Source: Massariosphaeria phaeospora (Eukaryota > Ascomycota > Dothideomycetes > Pleosporales). Taken from it: a stretch of DNA of 64,000 bases. Every line of letters begins with the position of its first letter. Position 1 is the stretch's first letter. Under the pieces are notes generated by a model, which saw only the letters and a program-made list of their open reading frames with translations, was not told the DNA's origin and searched no databases. Location of the stretch: positions 1,984,001 to 2,048,000 of the forward strand of contig JAADJZ010000004.1 in assembly GCA_011032825.1 (NCBI GenBank), read 5' to 3'. Below are positions 35,301-47,562 of the stretch, piece after piece. The translations under genes were made by a program, and so were the position numbers.

Positions 35301-36697
35301 AAGGCAAGCGGAGTCGAAAGCCAGCCAAGTTTGGCACTTATCTAGCGACGTTCGCGGCCTGTATCAACTCTACAGCACTAGAAAAGCTGCTCAGCGAAGC
35401 GCCGAAAATCCGAATCCATCGTAATCAACTGCCTGCTGAGCCAAAGCGATGGAGAGACCTAGATCAGCATCCATTTGGAGCTGAATTTGAGAAAGCAAGT
35501 CGTAAAGAGATTGACAGCTTTATCCAGAGGAGCTGTTTTGGGCAATCGGCGAAAGCGTCAGAAGTGATAGACGCCGAGATACTGCCACTTATGTGGGTAT
35601 TCACGTACAAGTTTGACGAGAACAGATATCTCTACAAGTTCAAGGCGAGACTAGTAGTAAGAGGAGACCTGCAGCAGGACTATGGCGACACGTACGCGGC
35701 GACGCTAGCCGCGAAGATCTTTCGATGCTTAATCGCCCTAGCAGCTGCTTTTGACCTTGAGCTATATTAGTACGACGTCCTAAACGCTTTTTTGAACGCT
35801 GAACTCGATCGACTCACATACGTGCGATGTCCAGAAGGATAAGAAAGCGAGCTAGGTCAGCTGCTTGAGCTCAAGCGAGCACTATACGGGCTTCGAGATG
35901 CACCACGATTATGGTACAAGCACCTTACTGCTACGCTCGAGAAGCTAGGCCTTCAGCAGGTGCCAGGAGTACCCTGCCTGTTCAGCAACGATTGCTTGAT
36001 CGTCTTCTTCTTTGTAGACGATATAGTCGTAGCTGTGGCTTCTAAGAACAAGGACGCCTACAGCCAATTTGATCAAAAGCTGCGAGCTGCATACGACATG
36101 CGATTTCTAGGAGAGCTAAAATAGTTCCTAGGTATACGCGTGATCCGAGATCGCGGCCAGATGAAGATCTAGTTGATGCAAGACAGCTTTATCGAAAAAG
36201 TAGCAGCAAAATACAACATTGCTCAAACGAGCAGATACCCAGCAGTACCGCTAGTGAATGGAAATATCGGCCTAAGTACGGAGGAGCCGGATGAACAGCG
36301 CACGAAGCTATACCAGGAGTTGGTGGGATCACTGGCTTACATCTCGACCTACACCCGGCCTAACGTTGCGCAAGCCTACTTCGAATTATCACGATATCTC
36401 CAAAATCCAGGCCAAAAGCATATCAGCGCGGCATATCACGTCTGGAAGTACTTAATCGGCCAGAAGCGCCTGGCGATTGGTGCTAATCGAGATCAGAGCA
36501 GCCGCACGATATACATAGGCTCAAGCCTAGGGGGTGCTGGAACAGAGCCACTGTTCTACGGTGCCTCTGATGCAGCCTTTGCTAACGACCTGCCGACGCG
36601 GCGTAGCTCTTAGGGATATCTATTCATGTTGTATGGCATGCCTATTAACTGGAAAGCGACGCTCTAACGTTTAGTTACGAAATCGACCACTAAGGCA
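32381..36697 (+). pseudogene. Ty1/Copia gag-pol polyprotein, one frame with RIP stops
   Basis: From ATG 32381 the same frame runs 1439 codons with no frameshift, broken only by TAG/TAA codons where Gln or Trp is expected. Order: Gag with acidic N-terminus (from 32504) and a Cys/His knuckle CKCGLKHRFKDC (33245-33280); protease ILDPGSNTHVTN (33555-33590); integrase HHCC (HITWGHVG ... CEICIQSK) and DDE core with SIDLVQLLERG and VRLDMETRY; reverse transcriptase WVFTYKFDENRYLYKFKARL and FFFVDDIVV (36008-36035); RNase H YGASDAAFAND. Inactive but very recently so. Confidence 0.93.
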
Positions 36698-36999
36698 CAC
36701 AGTTGCTATCAATCAAATCAATCAAGTAGGGTCCCCCTACTTGATTTGGGTAGCAATTTTCTGGAGAGTAGATTGAATTGATTGATTTGGTAGTCTCAGA
36801 GCTCTTAACTTGATTGAAATCAGATTAGTTGATTGTAAATTGATTGGCAAACTGTATACTAAATAGAGAGATTAACTGTACAGTTAATAGAGAGATTGCT
36901 AGCAAAAAAAAGTAAAGTTATATTTGTATAAAGTTTGCTAGGCAATCTCTACCTAGTTTTATATGCTATACAATTAATCAATTGCTTCTTTAGTAAGCG

Positions 37000-38961
37000 T
37001 AGTAGTTTCTTTATTTTTAAAGCTATAGCGTAGCTAGCAACGTACATAGTAAATTGCTGCAAGTAACTAAAAAAATAAAGCTTAACGTTTAAGCTTTAGG
37101 AGATTGCTAATTTCGCTAAACATACGTTTACACTCGCAGCTAGATGCTAGAATAGATAATACGTTAATAGCTAGCTAGCTAAAATAAAGATATAGCGTTT
37201 TTATGCCTATTTAGTAAGCTATTGAATTAATAGAGTGTAGGTAATTTGATAGAAGCTGCGGTTTTTTTTTTTATAGCTTAAACTTGTTGTTGCTATCTAC
37301 GGTAGCTTGGTTTTGTACTAGATTTGTAAAGAGATTAATGCTTGCCTAGATATTAAAAACCTTAAGTTTTTTACAAAAGCGAATTTTCTTTTAGGTATCT
37401 AGTTTATACTTACTTTACAGCGCCTAAAAAGCAGCATCTAATAAAGCAATCTAGGCTAGTTAATCTACTTATAAGTTTTAGTAGTAGAACTTTGTATTTA
37501 AGTGTAGTACTATAGCGGCGTAGTACGCTAGCAAGTTGTTAAACTTTTTTTAGTACTTTTAAAGCTTCTGCTACGCTGCTTGTACATTAATAGCAAGATA
37601 ATTCTTTAGCAAGTTTGCTTTGTTGTAATTAACAGCTTTATATTGCTGCGCAACTTGCTTGTACGCATTAAGTATATACTTAAGTATAGAGATAACGTTA
37701 TGTAACGCGCTAAATCTTTTACTATTACCTCTACTCTCAAAGCGTTTTGTAGCTATTTTTAATAGCTATAAAACTTTAATGTACTAAGTAATAACAGCTT
37801 AATTTAATAAGCTTAATTTAGTTAACGTTATTTACATTAGAAACTTAGCTACTTGATTTTTGCAAGCAAAAGCGTACGCTGCAGCTGTACGCGTATTTTT
37901 AATGTAGTACTATATATAAGCATGTAGCAAATTCTTAAGCTTTTAAACAGCTTTTTTAAATGCTAAGCAAAAAGAGTTTTACCTAGTTACTACTAGCTTA
38001 ATTAGCTTAATTAGTTTGTATAGCTTTTCTGTAGCTTCTGCTTTTTTCTACTAAAAACTATATAGCAAATTGTACTATTAAAGCGTTTTGATGTAGTAAA
38101 AAATATTAATAAGTACACTTAAAAAGCTATGTTTACGCTAATTCTATAGCAAACACTTTTTAAAAGCATGCTAAGTTTTTTTATTTTTAAAAGCGTTTTT
38201 ATTTACTCTAAACATAACTGTTTAGCTAATAAAATTAAGTGTATAAAAGCTGTAGCAAAGTTGCTAATAATTTACATTAAAGCTATATACTTTTGCTAAA
38301 TAGGTTACTACTATATTGTTATTACCTACGTTATTTAATACAAAGTAACCTACTTTTTCGAGCTAATATTAAAGCTTTGAAAAGTTTTTTGTATTACTTA
38401 AGCAATTTTTTTACCTATGTAAGCACTAGATAGCTGTAAAAAAGAAATTAAAAGATTTTTAATGCAGCTAGCCGAATCCGCGTAGTAAGCAACAACACTA
38501 AAATAGCTTTTCTTACTTTTTTTTACAGTTTACTTGTTAAACAATAGGTGTATTTTGCTTAGCGCTGTAAACAAGTTTGCTATAATTTAAAGCTACAAAT
38601 AGTTAAACAGTTGCATAGTATATTAAGCTACACTTTGATAATTCTTTTATAGTGCTTTAAGAGCTTTTAGATTAGCTATTTTTAGCATATTACAAAAAGC
38701 AAGCGTTTTAAACTTTCTTAAAAAGTAATTGTTTGCTACTAGCTACTTAAAAGCTGCTATTTAAATTTTTTGTACGTTAAAGTTGTCTAGCGCGTTGCTT
38801 ACTACTTGTAAAACAATAATACTGCCTTGTATAACTTGCTGTAGCGTACGTTAGCTACTTAAAAAAAAATCTATTTACTTGTAAGCGTAAAACGGTAGCT
38901 TCTCTTTTGTACCTAAAAATAATTAGCAGTTAAAAAAGTTAACGCTGTAAGTTATATAAGC
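37000..38961 (-). pseudogene. hAT-1 C transposase, central and C-terminal relic
   Basis: Very AT-rich reverse-strand relic aligning with copies A and B throughout; heavily stopped by TAG/TAA. The dimerisation domain (37000-37250) is recognisable only by comparison with copy B. It continues at 45850-46223. Confidence 0.7.
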
Positions 38962-39356
38962 TAACGTAAACTACTAGTAACCCGGCCAAACTAGTAACCC
39001 GGCTAAAATTTCTTGGCACTAAATCCTTAGGTTTAAAGCTTAATAACGTTACTAATAGTAGAGCTATTTAGATAGTTTTTACACCGTTTTAAAGCTTTAC
39101 TCTAGCACTTTCAGACTAACTAAAAATTGCCTAAATAGGACTAGTATAGCTAGAGTTATTAAGAGTTAAGTATAAAGAAACTCGCTTAGCTTCTAAACTC
39201 TACTTCTAGTACTAGACTACTATAATAAATAGTAATACTCTCTAGTATTCTTTTTTATAGTTATTATTAAGTATTTATAAAGATTTTATAGCGTGCAGCT
39301 TAGAATTAAAGCTAGTAAATAGAGTTAGATTCTACATACAAAGTTAAGTAGTTGAG

Positions 39357-39644
39357 TGTAATAAGCTAAAAGCTCTATAGATTGCCTTGGTCGTAGAACT
39401 TTAGTAGCTATTAACGCTGTACGTAACAGCTTCGACGATACCTAAAAAAGCTCTGCTAGTTTCTAGTTAACGAAGGCCTTGCGGTATTAAGTTTTTACAT
39501 AGCCTTCAAAAGCGCTCCGCAAGTGCTTTAAAGGCTAACTAACTATAAAGTATATAAAGCTCTTTTGTCCGCGCTGTAGATAGACTCTATCGAATTTATT
39601 ACATTCTTTATCTAGAACCTGCCTTTCTAGGCGATTCTTTTTTA
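39357..39644 (+). repeat. Gypsy 5' LTR
   Basis: 288 bp beginning TGTAATAAGCTAAAAGC and ending TTCTTTTTTA. It aligns along its whole length with 45033-45320; differences are chiefly C/T and G/A. Confidence 0.92.
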
Positions 39645-39776
39645 TTTGAATTCGATTAATTTCTACGCAGTGAAGGTCGTGAGATCTTTAAGAAGTACAA
39701 CACTTTTAAAAGTTAAAAGCAACTTCCAAGAAACTCCAAGACGCAGCAAAAAAGGTTTTTAAAACTAAATTGCTAC

Positions 39777-42700
39777 GATGGACAGCACCTAGAATAAGTA
39801 TATCTAGATGCTAGTTGTAAAAGCTCGTAGGCTAAAAAGCGAAGGCCGAAGCAGCAAAGCAATTAAGAAAGCTCTACAAAAGCTAATAAACAACAACAAA
39901 CTTAATGTAGAAACTTAAGAGATTCGTTTTAATGCAGCGAAAGCTACATATATAAAGATATTCGTTACAAAACTTGTAATAAAACTACTTAAAAAAGTAA
40001 CAAACGATTAGCTACTAGCAGCGAAGCTAGTCCTCGCAGGACCTTCGAATTCTAAGCAGCTAGTTAATAACAAAAGTGCGAAAGCTTAGGCACTTATTGA
40101 AATACTGCAAAATTAAGTTTAGATTCTCTAGAAGAAAAAGAGAGCTACGCTAGCAACACCGCTAACTCTCTTTAGTATTTCAAAAGCTTCTACGCTAATT
40201 ACAAAGCGCAACAAAATGCTTAACCTAGCTTAGTTTAATAGAACAAGGTTAGACTACAGACAGTTTAAAGTTCAAGTAGAAAACAAAATGCTTAATAACA
40301 AGAATCTAATTAGAAACTTATGCAGCTACATTTACAACTGCCTAATAAAGCAAGCAGCTACTACTAAACTCGCCTAGTATTAAGAACACTATAACGAAAC
40401 AGCAAAGAAGTTCTAAAAGTACTTTAACGAGCACTACCAAAACTACATGCGAGCGCAGAAAGCGCTCAACCAACTCTTTGCTTTTAAGCAGAAGAAAATG
40501 TTCTTTTAAGAGTACAATAAAGAATTTATGCGCTTTGCGTACAACGCAAAAATAACAAGCAACGTAGCTACATTAAAGAACTAGTACAAAGCAAGGCTTC
40601 GCGCTAATCTATAAAATAAAATAGTTAGCGTTATCGTTCTCTTAGCATAGCAACTTTAAGACTTAATAAAACGAGTTACTTAGATTGAGAAAAACCTAAA
40701 CCGCGCGAAAGCAAACAACTAGTAGCAAATAGTACTAAATTAATTAATAAGCGACACAGAGGCTATAAACTAGAAGCTAGCAACTAAAGCTACTACCTAG
40801 GCAGTCCGCGCGGCTACTAACAACAAAGAAAAAAAGCGAGCCAAATAAGCAGACAACGCAAAAATAACAAAACAACAAGAGAATTACTTTTGCTTCTAAT
40901 GTAGTTTAGCAACTTACATGTTTAATAAATGTAAGCTCGCAGCTCCAAAAAAGCCCGCTACAACTCGAAAAGCAACTTTTGAACTAGTTAAGACAATAGC
41001 AAAGGTTAAAGAGGTCTTTGAGTTTAAGGACTTAAAAAACTAAACACTCTTAACCAAAAGCGCGGTCAAAAGTAGTGAAAAAAAAACATAGTTTCTTTAT
41101 TAGATGAGTTTCTAAAGTTTCGCTAGCGCTAGCTAGACGAGAAACTACTTACAGTACATGCAATTATTAATTAATTTATTTTTGCTTTAGCAATGCTCGA
41201 CTCTAGGTGCACTACTTATAGTCTTGTTAGCAAAAAGTTTTGTAAAAAGAACTATTTCCTGCGTATTTTAATAAAAGAAAGGCTTGTAGTAGGCATTAGC
41301 GAATAAGTCGTTAAAGTTACGAAAGCTGCTTAGTTTACAATAGACCTAGATAGGTACGAACAAACAGTTTAAGCGTACGTTATAACTAAGAATAACTAAT
41401 ACGATATTATTCTAAAGCGCTTATAAATAAACGGAAGCTAGGTAACGCTAGCTTTGGCGAAAAAATTGATTTTCATCTATTCAACCGAAACACGCGTGCG
41501 AAGCTAGAAAAGAAAAAAGCCTAAACAAAAGCCCTAGCAAGTGTTCGCAGCTGCGTTTGAAATAATAATGCAGCAGTTTAAAAGAAAAAACTCTAGCGTT
41601 AAAATCTTCGCCGCGTCTATAGCAAACATCTAGAAAGCTTTTTAGACTAAGGTAGTAGTTAACCTACGCCTAACGCTGCTTAACTAGATAAAAAATTAGT
41701 ATACAGCGTTTATGCAGTTTGAAGCTAACAAATTATTTTTTTACCAAAGCCTAATAGACTACAGCATTAAACTAATTAAAAAAAACGAAAAGAAAGCAGA
41801 GGTCCTATAGAGACTTTTGTATAACATGTTTAAAAACAAACTATTAGTCTTGCAAAAGCAGCTTACTGCGCATTTAGATTGCGAGTTTATTAAAGTAAGT
41901 TGCTTTTAAGCTAGAGCGCTAGTGTTGTTTGCAAAGAAACTTAGTAAAGAGCTACGCTTTTGCGTAGACTATTAGGCGCTCAACGCTATTACGAAAAAAA
42001 ACTAATACTCGCTGCCTTTGATTTACAAGACTCTAAATTAGATTAGCTAAGCTAAATAGTTTACTAAGCTAAACGTTATCTAGGCCTTTTACAAAGTCTA
42101 GATTGCTAAAGAAAACAAGTAGAAAACAGCTTTCCGTACAAGATTTAAATTGTACAAATAAATAGTTTGCCTATTTAGCTTTGCTAACGCTCTAAGTACG
42201 TTTTAGCAGTTTATTAACTACACCTTGCGTAATTACATTAACGTTAACGCTTCTGCATACTTAGATAATGTACTTATCTACTTTAAAAGTTCTTAAAAAA
42301 ACTACTAGCGACGTGTTAAAAAAGTTGTTAACAAGTTAAAAAAAGCGAGGTTACAACTCGATATTAAGAAATGCGAGTTTAAAGTAACTAAAACTAAATA
42401 CCTCGATTTTATTATCAAAGTAGGCAAGGAAATTAGCATAGATCTAAAAAAAGTCTGCGCAATTTTTAAATAAAAAGCTTTAGCTTTAGTTAAAAAAGTG
42501 CAGAGCTTCGTTAGTTTTGCAAACTTTTACTAGCAGTTTATTCGCGCCTTTTCTGCAATTGTTTTTTTACTAACAAAGTTAACAAGAAAAAGCGTTGAAT
42601 TTTGTTGAGAGCTTAAACAACAAAAAGCGTTTGACACGCTTAAAAAAGAGTTCATATCTAGGCCGTTATTAGCTTATTTTGACTTTAATTTAGAAACTGC

Positions 42701-45010
42701 TATTAAAGCGGACGCTTTGGGAATAGCTACTAAAAAAGCGCTTTTTTAAAAAGCAAAGAACAACTTGTAGCGAGCAGTAGCTTACTACTTTGCTAAAATG
42801 TTACTTGCAAAGTCTAACTACACTATTTACAACAAAAAATTATTAGCAGTAATTAAATGCATTACTAAATAAAAAGCAAAGCTTAAAGCAGTGCTAAAAA
42901 TTATAGTTTACACTAATTACAAGAACTTTTTGTACTTTACTATAGCGAGGTTACTAACAAAGCAACATGTTTGCTAAGCGAACATTTTTTCTAAATACAA
43001 CCTAGAGTTTGTGTACCGCTCTAGGGCAGCTAATAAAAAAGCAAACGCTCTTTTACAAAAAGAGCAGAATTTTTTTTAAAACTAAAACAATGTTCGGCTA
43101 AAAAGCTGTAAATTTTAACTTCTCAAACCAACTAGTGTGTTAAACGAGAATAACATTACAAAAAAAACTCTAAGCGTAATCTGCGCGTTCTCGCTTTATA
43201 GCACTCTAATACCAACGCCAAATGTACTCGCTAGTAAGCTTAATGCTTTCTACAAAGTAGATGTAGCAAAAGCTCTAAAGCAGAATGTTTTTCTTTAGAT
43301 TAAAAGTGCAGGCTTTAAAAAGCAGAATGCTGCGGGTCTTAGACGAAATGCTGCTAAACAGGAAAAAAATGCTAGCACGAAGAACAATTCTAAAGATAAT
43401 GCAAAAAAGCTGTCTTTAGATAAACTTTAAAATAAAAGAGTTTAAGAAAACAATTTGTACTAGAAAGCTTTAGAGGCCGTAAAAAAGAGCTAAACTAAAA
43501 AAAGTACTTGTAAGAAGTTTCTTTTAAGCCTTTAATTAAAAGCGTCTTTGGCGAATTGCGCTGTTGAAAACAACGCGCTTCTTTATAAAAAAAAGAGATA
43601 AGTGCCGAAAACGTATTAACTGCGCACTAGATTAATTTCTAAAGCCTACGACCTACTTATCGCAAGGCACTCTAGCAAAAAGAACACTTACAATATTCTC
43701 AAAAGGAATTTCTTCTAGCTAGAAATAAGCTCGGACATTTGATAGTACATTGCTAACTGCGATGCATGTGAACGAGCAAAACTATAGCAGAAAATAAAAA
43801 GCAGTTTTCTTCGCTCGCTTCTCGTTTTAGACAGGATCTAGAAAGAACTTTTTATAAACTTTATTACTAACCTACCGAAAAGCGAGAAGTGCACGAATCT
43901 ACTAGTTATTACAGACTAATTAAGCAAAGATATAATCTTGATTTCTATAGCGAAAATTAACGTAGCAACTGTAGCAAAGGTATTTATTAAAAGAGTAGTA
44001 GCCTACTACTAGCTCTCTAACGCTATTGTTTCTAACTAAAAAGCACAATTTGTAAGTAAATTCTAGAAAACGCTTTGCAGAAAGCTTAGAATTGTAAAGC
44101 AGCTATCTACAGCTTTTCACCTGAAAACCAACAAAGCTATAGAAAAAGCAAATTTAACAATTAAAACTATCTTAAAGCCGTTTGTGAATTGAAACTAAAA
44201 AAACTAAGCGCAGCTATGCTCTATTGTACAAATTGCAATCTAGAAGCAAAAAGCAGTGTTGACAAAAGTAAGCTCTTTCTTTTTCTAGCATAGTAACGAG
44301 ATGGACTTAATCTAGCTCTAAGTAGAGAAAAGGGCGGATACGCTCTACTAGGCAACTCTAAACCCTTAGCAAAGCGCAGCGGAAATAGCTAAAAAGATAA
44401 AAAAAGTTATCGACTTCGCGCAAGCTGCTATAGCAGAGGCCTAATAGAAGCAAAAAAAACAAGCAAATTAACATAGAAAAGAAGCGCCGCTGCTCTAAGT
44501 AGAAGATAAAGTGTAGTTGCAATACAAAAAACACATTTCTAATAAGCGCCCAAGCAAGAAACTAGACTAAAAAAATAGCAAATATATAGTTTTACAAGTT
44601 AAGTTTCTAGGCAACGTAGTTTTAAACACACTTTCTAAAATAAATCTAACATTTCTAATAGATAAGCTTAGACTTGCAGCAGACAATCTTTTAGAAAGCT
44701 AGACAGTGTTCAATTGGCGCCTAAAAAGCGTTACCGTAGAAAGCGAGCAAGAATAGCTAGTTAAGCGCATTACAAGCGAGCGCTAGAAAAAAGTCAAAAA
44801 AAGCCGAAAGCTAGAATATTAGGTTAAATGAACTGGCTATGACTAGCCTACATAAGAACTAGCGCTAAAACTCGAAAACACAAAAGCTTTATCTACTTAG
44901 CAAGAATTTTCGACAGCCTACTAGAACGCTAATAGAAAATTGCTAAAAGACTTTCAAAACGGCACGCCTTTAGAAAAAACGCTAGAACGCTAACGAAGTA
45001 AGTAAATTGC
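39777..45010 (+). pseudogene. Gypsy gag-pol relic with chromodomain
   Basis: The plus-strand reading shows a gag zinc knuckle C-x2-C-x4-Y-x4-C (about 40893-40935, the usual His now Tyr), RT blocks LRFCVDY, FTKLNV, TAFRTRF and AYLDNVLIY (41950-42285; YLDD altered to YLDN), and an integrase zinc-binding segment NCDACERAK (43755-43780). A core FINFITNLP follows, then a C-terminal chromodomain-like LEY-VK-TGYD (about 44812-44842). Dense TAG/TAA stops. The chromodomain places it among chromoviruses, which target heterochromatin in their family. Confidence 0.88.
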
Positions 45011-45032
45011 TACAGATTAAAAAGAGAGCTTA

Positions 45033-45320
45033 TGTAATAGGCTAAAAGCTCTATAAATTGCTTTAGTCGTAGAACTTTAGTAGCTATTGACGCTGTACGT
45101 AACAGCTTTGACAATACTCAAAAGAGCCTCGCTGGTTTCCGGTTAACGAAGGCCTTGCGGTATTGAGTTTTTACATAGCTTCTAAAAGCGCTCCGCAGGT
45201 GCTTCGAAAGCTAACTAACTATAAAGTATATAGAGCTCTTTTGTCCGCGCTGTAGATAGACTCTATCGAATTTATTACATTCTTTATCTAGAACCTGCTT
45301 TCCTAGGCGATCTCCTTTTA
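45033..45320 (+). repeat. Gypsy 3' LTR
   Basis: 288 bp beginning TGTAATAGGCTAAAAGC and ending TCTCCTTTTA, followed by the target duplicate TTGAG. It retains more C and G than the 5' copy. Confidence 0.92.
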
Positions 45321-46010
45321 TTGAGAGTAGTATTATTATTTATAACAATAAGTATTTATTACTTTTCAAACTTAATATAGCTATAGTAGACTATAAACTA
45401 GACTACCTATTAGCTATATAGTAGATTATATAAGCTATATATAGATATTTTTACTTAGAAAGTATAAAAGTATTAGTAACTTTCTAACTCTTCTACTAGG
45501 TGTAATTCTAGGCTGCACGCTATAAAATCTTTATAAATACTTAATAATAACTATAAAAAAGAATACTAGAGAGTATTACTATTTATTATAGTAGTCTAGT
45601 ACTAGAAGTAGAGTTTAGAAGCTAAGCGAGTTTCTTTATACTTAACTCTTAATAACTCTAGCTATACTAGTCCTATTTAGGCAATTTTTAGTTAGTCTGA
45701 AAGTGCTAGAGTAAAGCTTTAAAACGGTGTAAAAACTATCTAAATAGCTCTACTATTAGTAACGTTATTAAGCTTTGAACCTAAGGATTTAGTGCCAAGA
45801 AATTTTGGCCGGGTTACTAGTTTGGCCGGGTTACTGGTAGCTTACGTTAGTGCTTTTTTTATTAATTGTTTTATTTTTGTAGCAATACGCACATACGAAG
45901 AATATACGCTGCAGCAACTAGCAGAAGCAAACGTAATAGCCGTAGCGATAGATCTATAACTTTTTGTGTTTCTGTGTACGTAAAAAAGCTATATAATTAA
46001 AAAAGCGCGC

Positions 46011-46223
46011 CTAGTCGATTTTATCAAAGTTATCCTCAAATTGCGCATCGAAATTGGCGTTGGGAGAAGGCAATTTACTCTCTGTAGCAGACGAGGCAAC
46101 AGAGGTAGCAGCAGGTGCAGGCGATGGGTCAACGCGCTCTCTTATCTCATCTTTAAATGTTTGAGTGCTCTGCGAGTCGGCAGCGCGCGCGCCGCGGCGG
46201 CTATAGGAACGTTGAGTAGCCAT
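46011..46223 (-). pseudogene. hAT-1 transposase N-terminus, least mutated
   Basis: The reverse ATG at 46223 opens MATQRSYSRRGARAADSQST, followed by Pro/Ala/Ser-rich linker and FEDNFDKID, then a TAG probably replacing Trp. Beyond the stop the frame continues (toward 45850) into a Tyr/Cys/His segment (RYGYYV, FFVCAYCYK) like the BED-type zinc finger of fungal hAT transposases. The sequence matches 3838-4030 in copy A. GC is high at this end only. Confidence 0.8.
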
Positions 46224-46587
46224 AAATACAGGCAATAAAGCGCAAATTTTCAGGTGCTGGCTACTCAGGGGGCGTGCGTTGACTGCTTGACTCGTACATC
46301 CGATCGATCATGGCCAAAAACGAACTCCAGAAATCCTAACACGAACTAGCTCTACACCAAACTGTACAGCCTCAAAAACACGTCAAACCGTACAATACAC
46401 AGTCTTCGGCCACCTTAGAGATCTTCTGCAGAAAACAATCAATCTGTATCTAAGTTTCTAATTAATCAAAACGTCACTAATTGATTTGCCTACAAAATCT
46501 CAAGAGAGTGAATTGATTTAATTGATTTGTTACATAATCAAGTGATCAATCAAGTGGTTGCAACAGACTTGATTGTTAGCATCTGTG

Positions 46588-46712
46588 AGTCCTTTTCTCC
46601 TAGGTGCGTCTTCACAACGTTTTACATGCACTCTATATCGCGCAGGATCTCCTCGCACTTGCGGAGGGGGCTCGGAGGCGGTTGCCGGGCGGTCTTCACG
46701 GGAATCTTCTTC
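46588..46712 (-). pseudogene. Probable 5' partner of the gene fragment at 13351-13542
   Basis: The reverse strand from 46712 (after a TAG) to 46588 is open and, with one copy of the 8-bp target AAAGGACT, continues in the same frame as 13359-13542. In a second frame KCEEILRDIECM precedes a GTAAAA that could be a 5' splice site. Either way it looks like disrupted coding sequence. Product unknown. Confidence 0.4.
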
Positions 46713-47562
46713 CTATATAAAATTAGCGATGCCTGATCAAATGAGTGCAGCTGACGAAGGACGGGGCTTACGTGGCGCAGATACGGCTATGCTGATCAGT
46801 TTGGTTTGCGAAGGGCAAAGTTTCTTCAATGACGTAACTCCATCCCATCTTTTCACATCGGCGTCAGCAAAGCCCGTCCCCTTCGGCAAACGCCTCTCCA
46901 TCCCACGAACCTCCTACCACAACACGCAAAATTCGCCATCCACATGCATCTTTTGCAGACCCTCCTTTACGGCCGATAACATATCTTGCCTTCGTTCTAC
47001 ACAGCTGTAGAGCTCTGCTCCACTCAAGTTATTCCCTCCAGAGTGACATTACGTTGTCACGGGCAACACTGACCGACGCGTTCAGGCACAACAACAACGA
47101 CTTCCGCCGCACTCGAGCACTGCATCAATGCGAGACGGCAGTAGGGCCCCCTCGTTCTCGAGACACTCGGAGATGGCCACATCCTTGTGAGTAAAACTTC
47201 AGTTCCTGATCGCGTGGCACGTCACTGACATCGTCAACATGCAATCATCGCGAAAAGCTGCCTCCACCGAGCCTCCTACGTCGCGACCTCGACCACTTCC
47301 CAAATGCTCGAGCTACATTCTCTCCGGCTTTTTGAGGCCCGTCCCCGGTGCCTTCGATCGCGTCACGAAAATCCTCATGACTTGGCAAGTGCTTGATCCC
47401 GCGGCCTAACGGCAGACAAAAGTCGTGAAGCTAATCGACCGTTCTGTATGCACACAACTTTACACCGTTCGCTGCGAGTACAATTCTTTCCATCAGCCAC
47501 CAGCCAGCGCTACGCCAGTCTCATACTCCGCTCCCTTGCGGAGATTTGGTCTTGCACGCGAA
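46713..47562. other. Balanced-GC sequence, no gene recognised
   Basis: CTATATAAAATT near 46711 could be a TATA box. Short overlapping frames only; no family recognised. GTGAGTAAAA near 47191 resembles a 5' splice site. Confidence 0.3.

Larger units (their letters stand above)
31987..36697 (+). mobile_element. Ty1/Copia retrotransposon, 3' end lost to hAT-1 C
   Basis: A 5' LTR (31987-32156, TGTTGCGG...CAATACA), leader, then one gag-pol frame running to the hAT-1 C boundary at 36698. RNase H is cut near its KSTTKA motif; the 3' LTR is absent. No TSD-matched Copia continuation exists after hAT-1 C, which fits the rearrangement inferred from the hAT-1 flanks. The GC content is far higher than in other elements here, meaning light RIP. 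Confidence 0.92.
39357..45320 (+). mobile_element. Ty3/Gypsy chromovirus, 288-bp LTRs, 5-bp TSD
   Basis: LTRs 39357-39644 and 45033-45320 are both 288 bp, start TGTAATA and end TA (CA after RIP). Flanking TTGAG occurs at 39352-39356 and 45321-45325. Total 5964 bp, standard for the superfamily. The 5' LTR is more AT-rich than the 3' LTR, so the two have been mutated unequally. Confidence 0.93.
38964..45847. mobile_element. TA-flanked non-autonomous element with ~380-bp TIRs, host of Gypsy
   Basis: The ends are inverted copies: 38964 onward reads ACGTAAACTACTAGTAACCC, and 45847 backward reads ACGTAAGCTACCAGTAACCC. They stay similar for about 380 bp each (to about 39340 and from about 45468). 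TA lies at 38962-38963 and 45848-45849. Removing the Gypsy leaves about 915 bp with no coding sequence, so this is a long-TIR MITE-like element, by target site and ACGT start probably moved by a pogo-type transposase. Confidence 0.8.
36698..46587 (-). mobile_element. hAT-1 copy C, full length but split
   Basis: The 3' TIR CACAGTTGCTATCAATC (36698) and 5' TIR (CACAGATGCTAAC on the reverse strand, 46587) are both present, matching the two ends of the MITE at 23125. A 6.9-kb element interrupts it (38964-45847). The outer flanks CTAAGGCA (36690-36697) and AGTCCTTT (46588-46595) do not match each other; the latter is the reverse complement of copy A's right flank. The two ends thus come from different insertions. 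Confidence 0.88.

Noticed and set aside
36690..46595. hAT-1 C as a simple insertion into Copia
   Set aside because: Its flanks CTAAGGCA and AGTCCTTT do not match and Copia does not resume at 46588; the flank of copy A explains the right end better.
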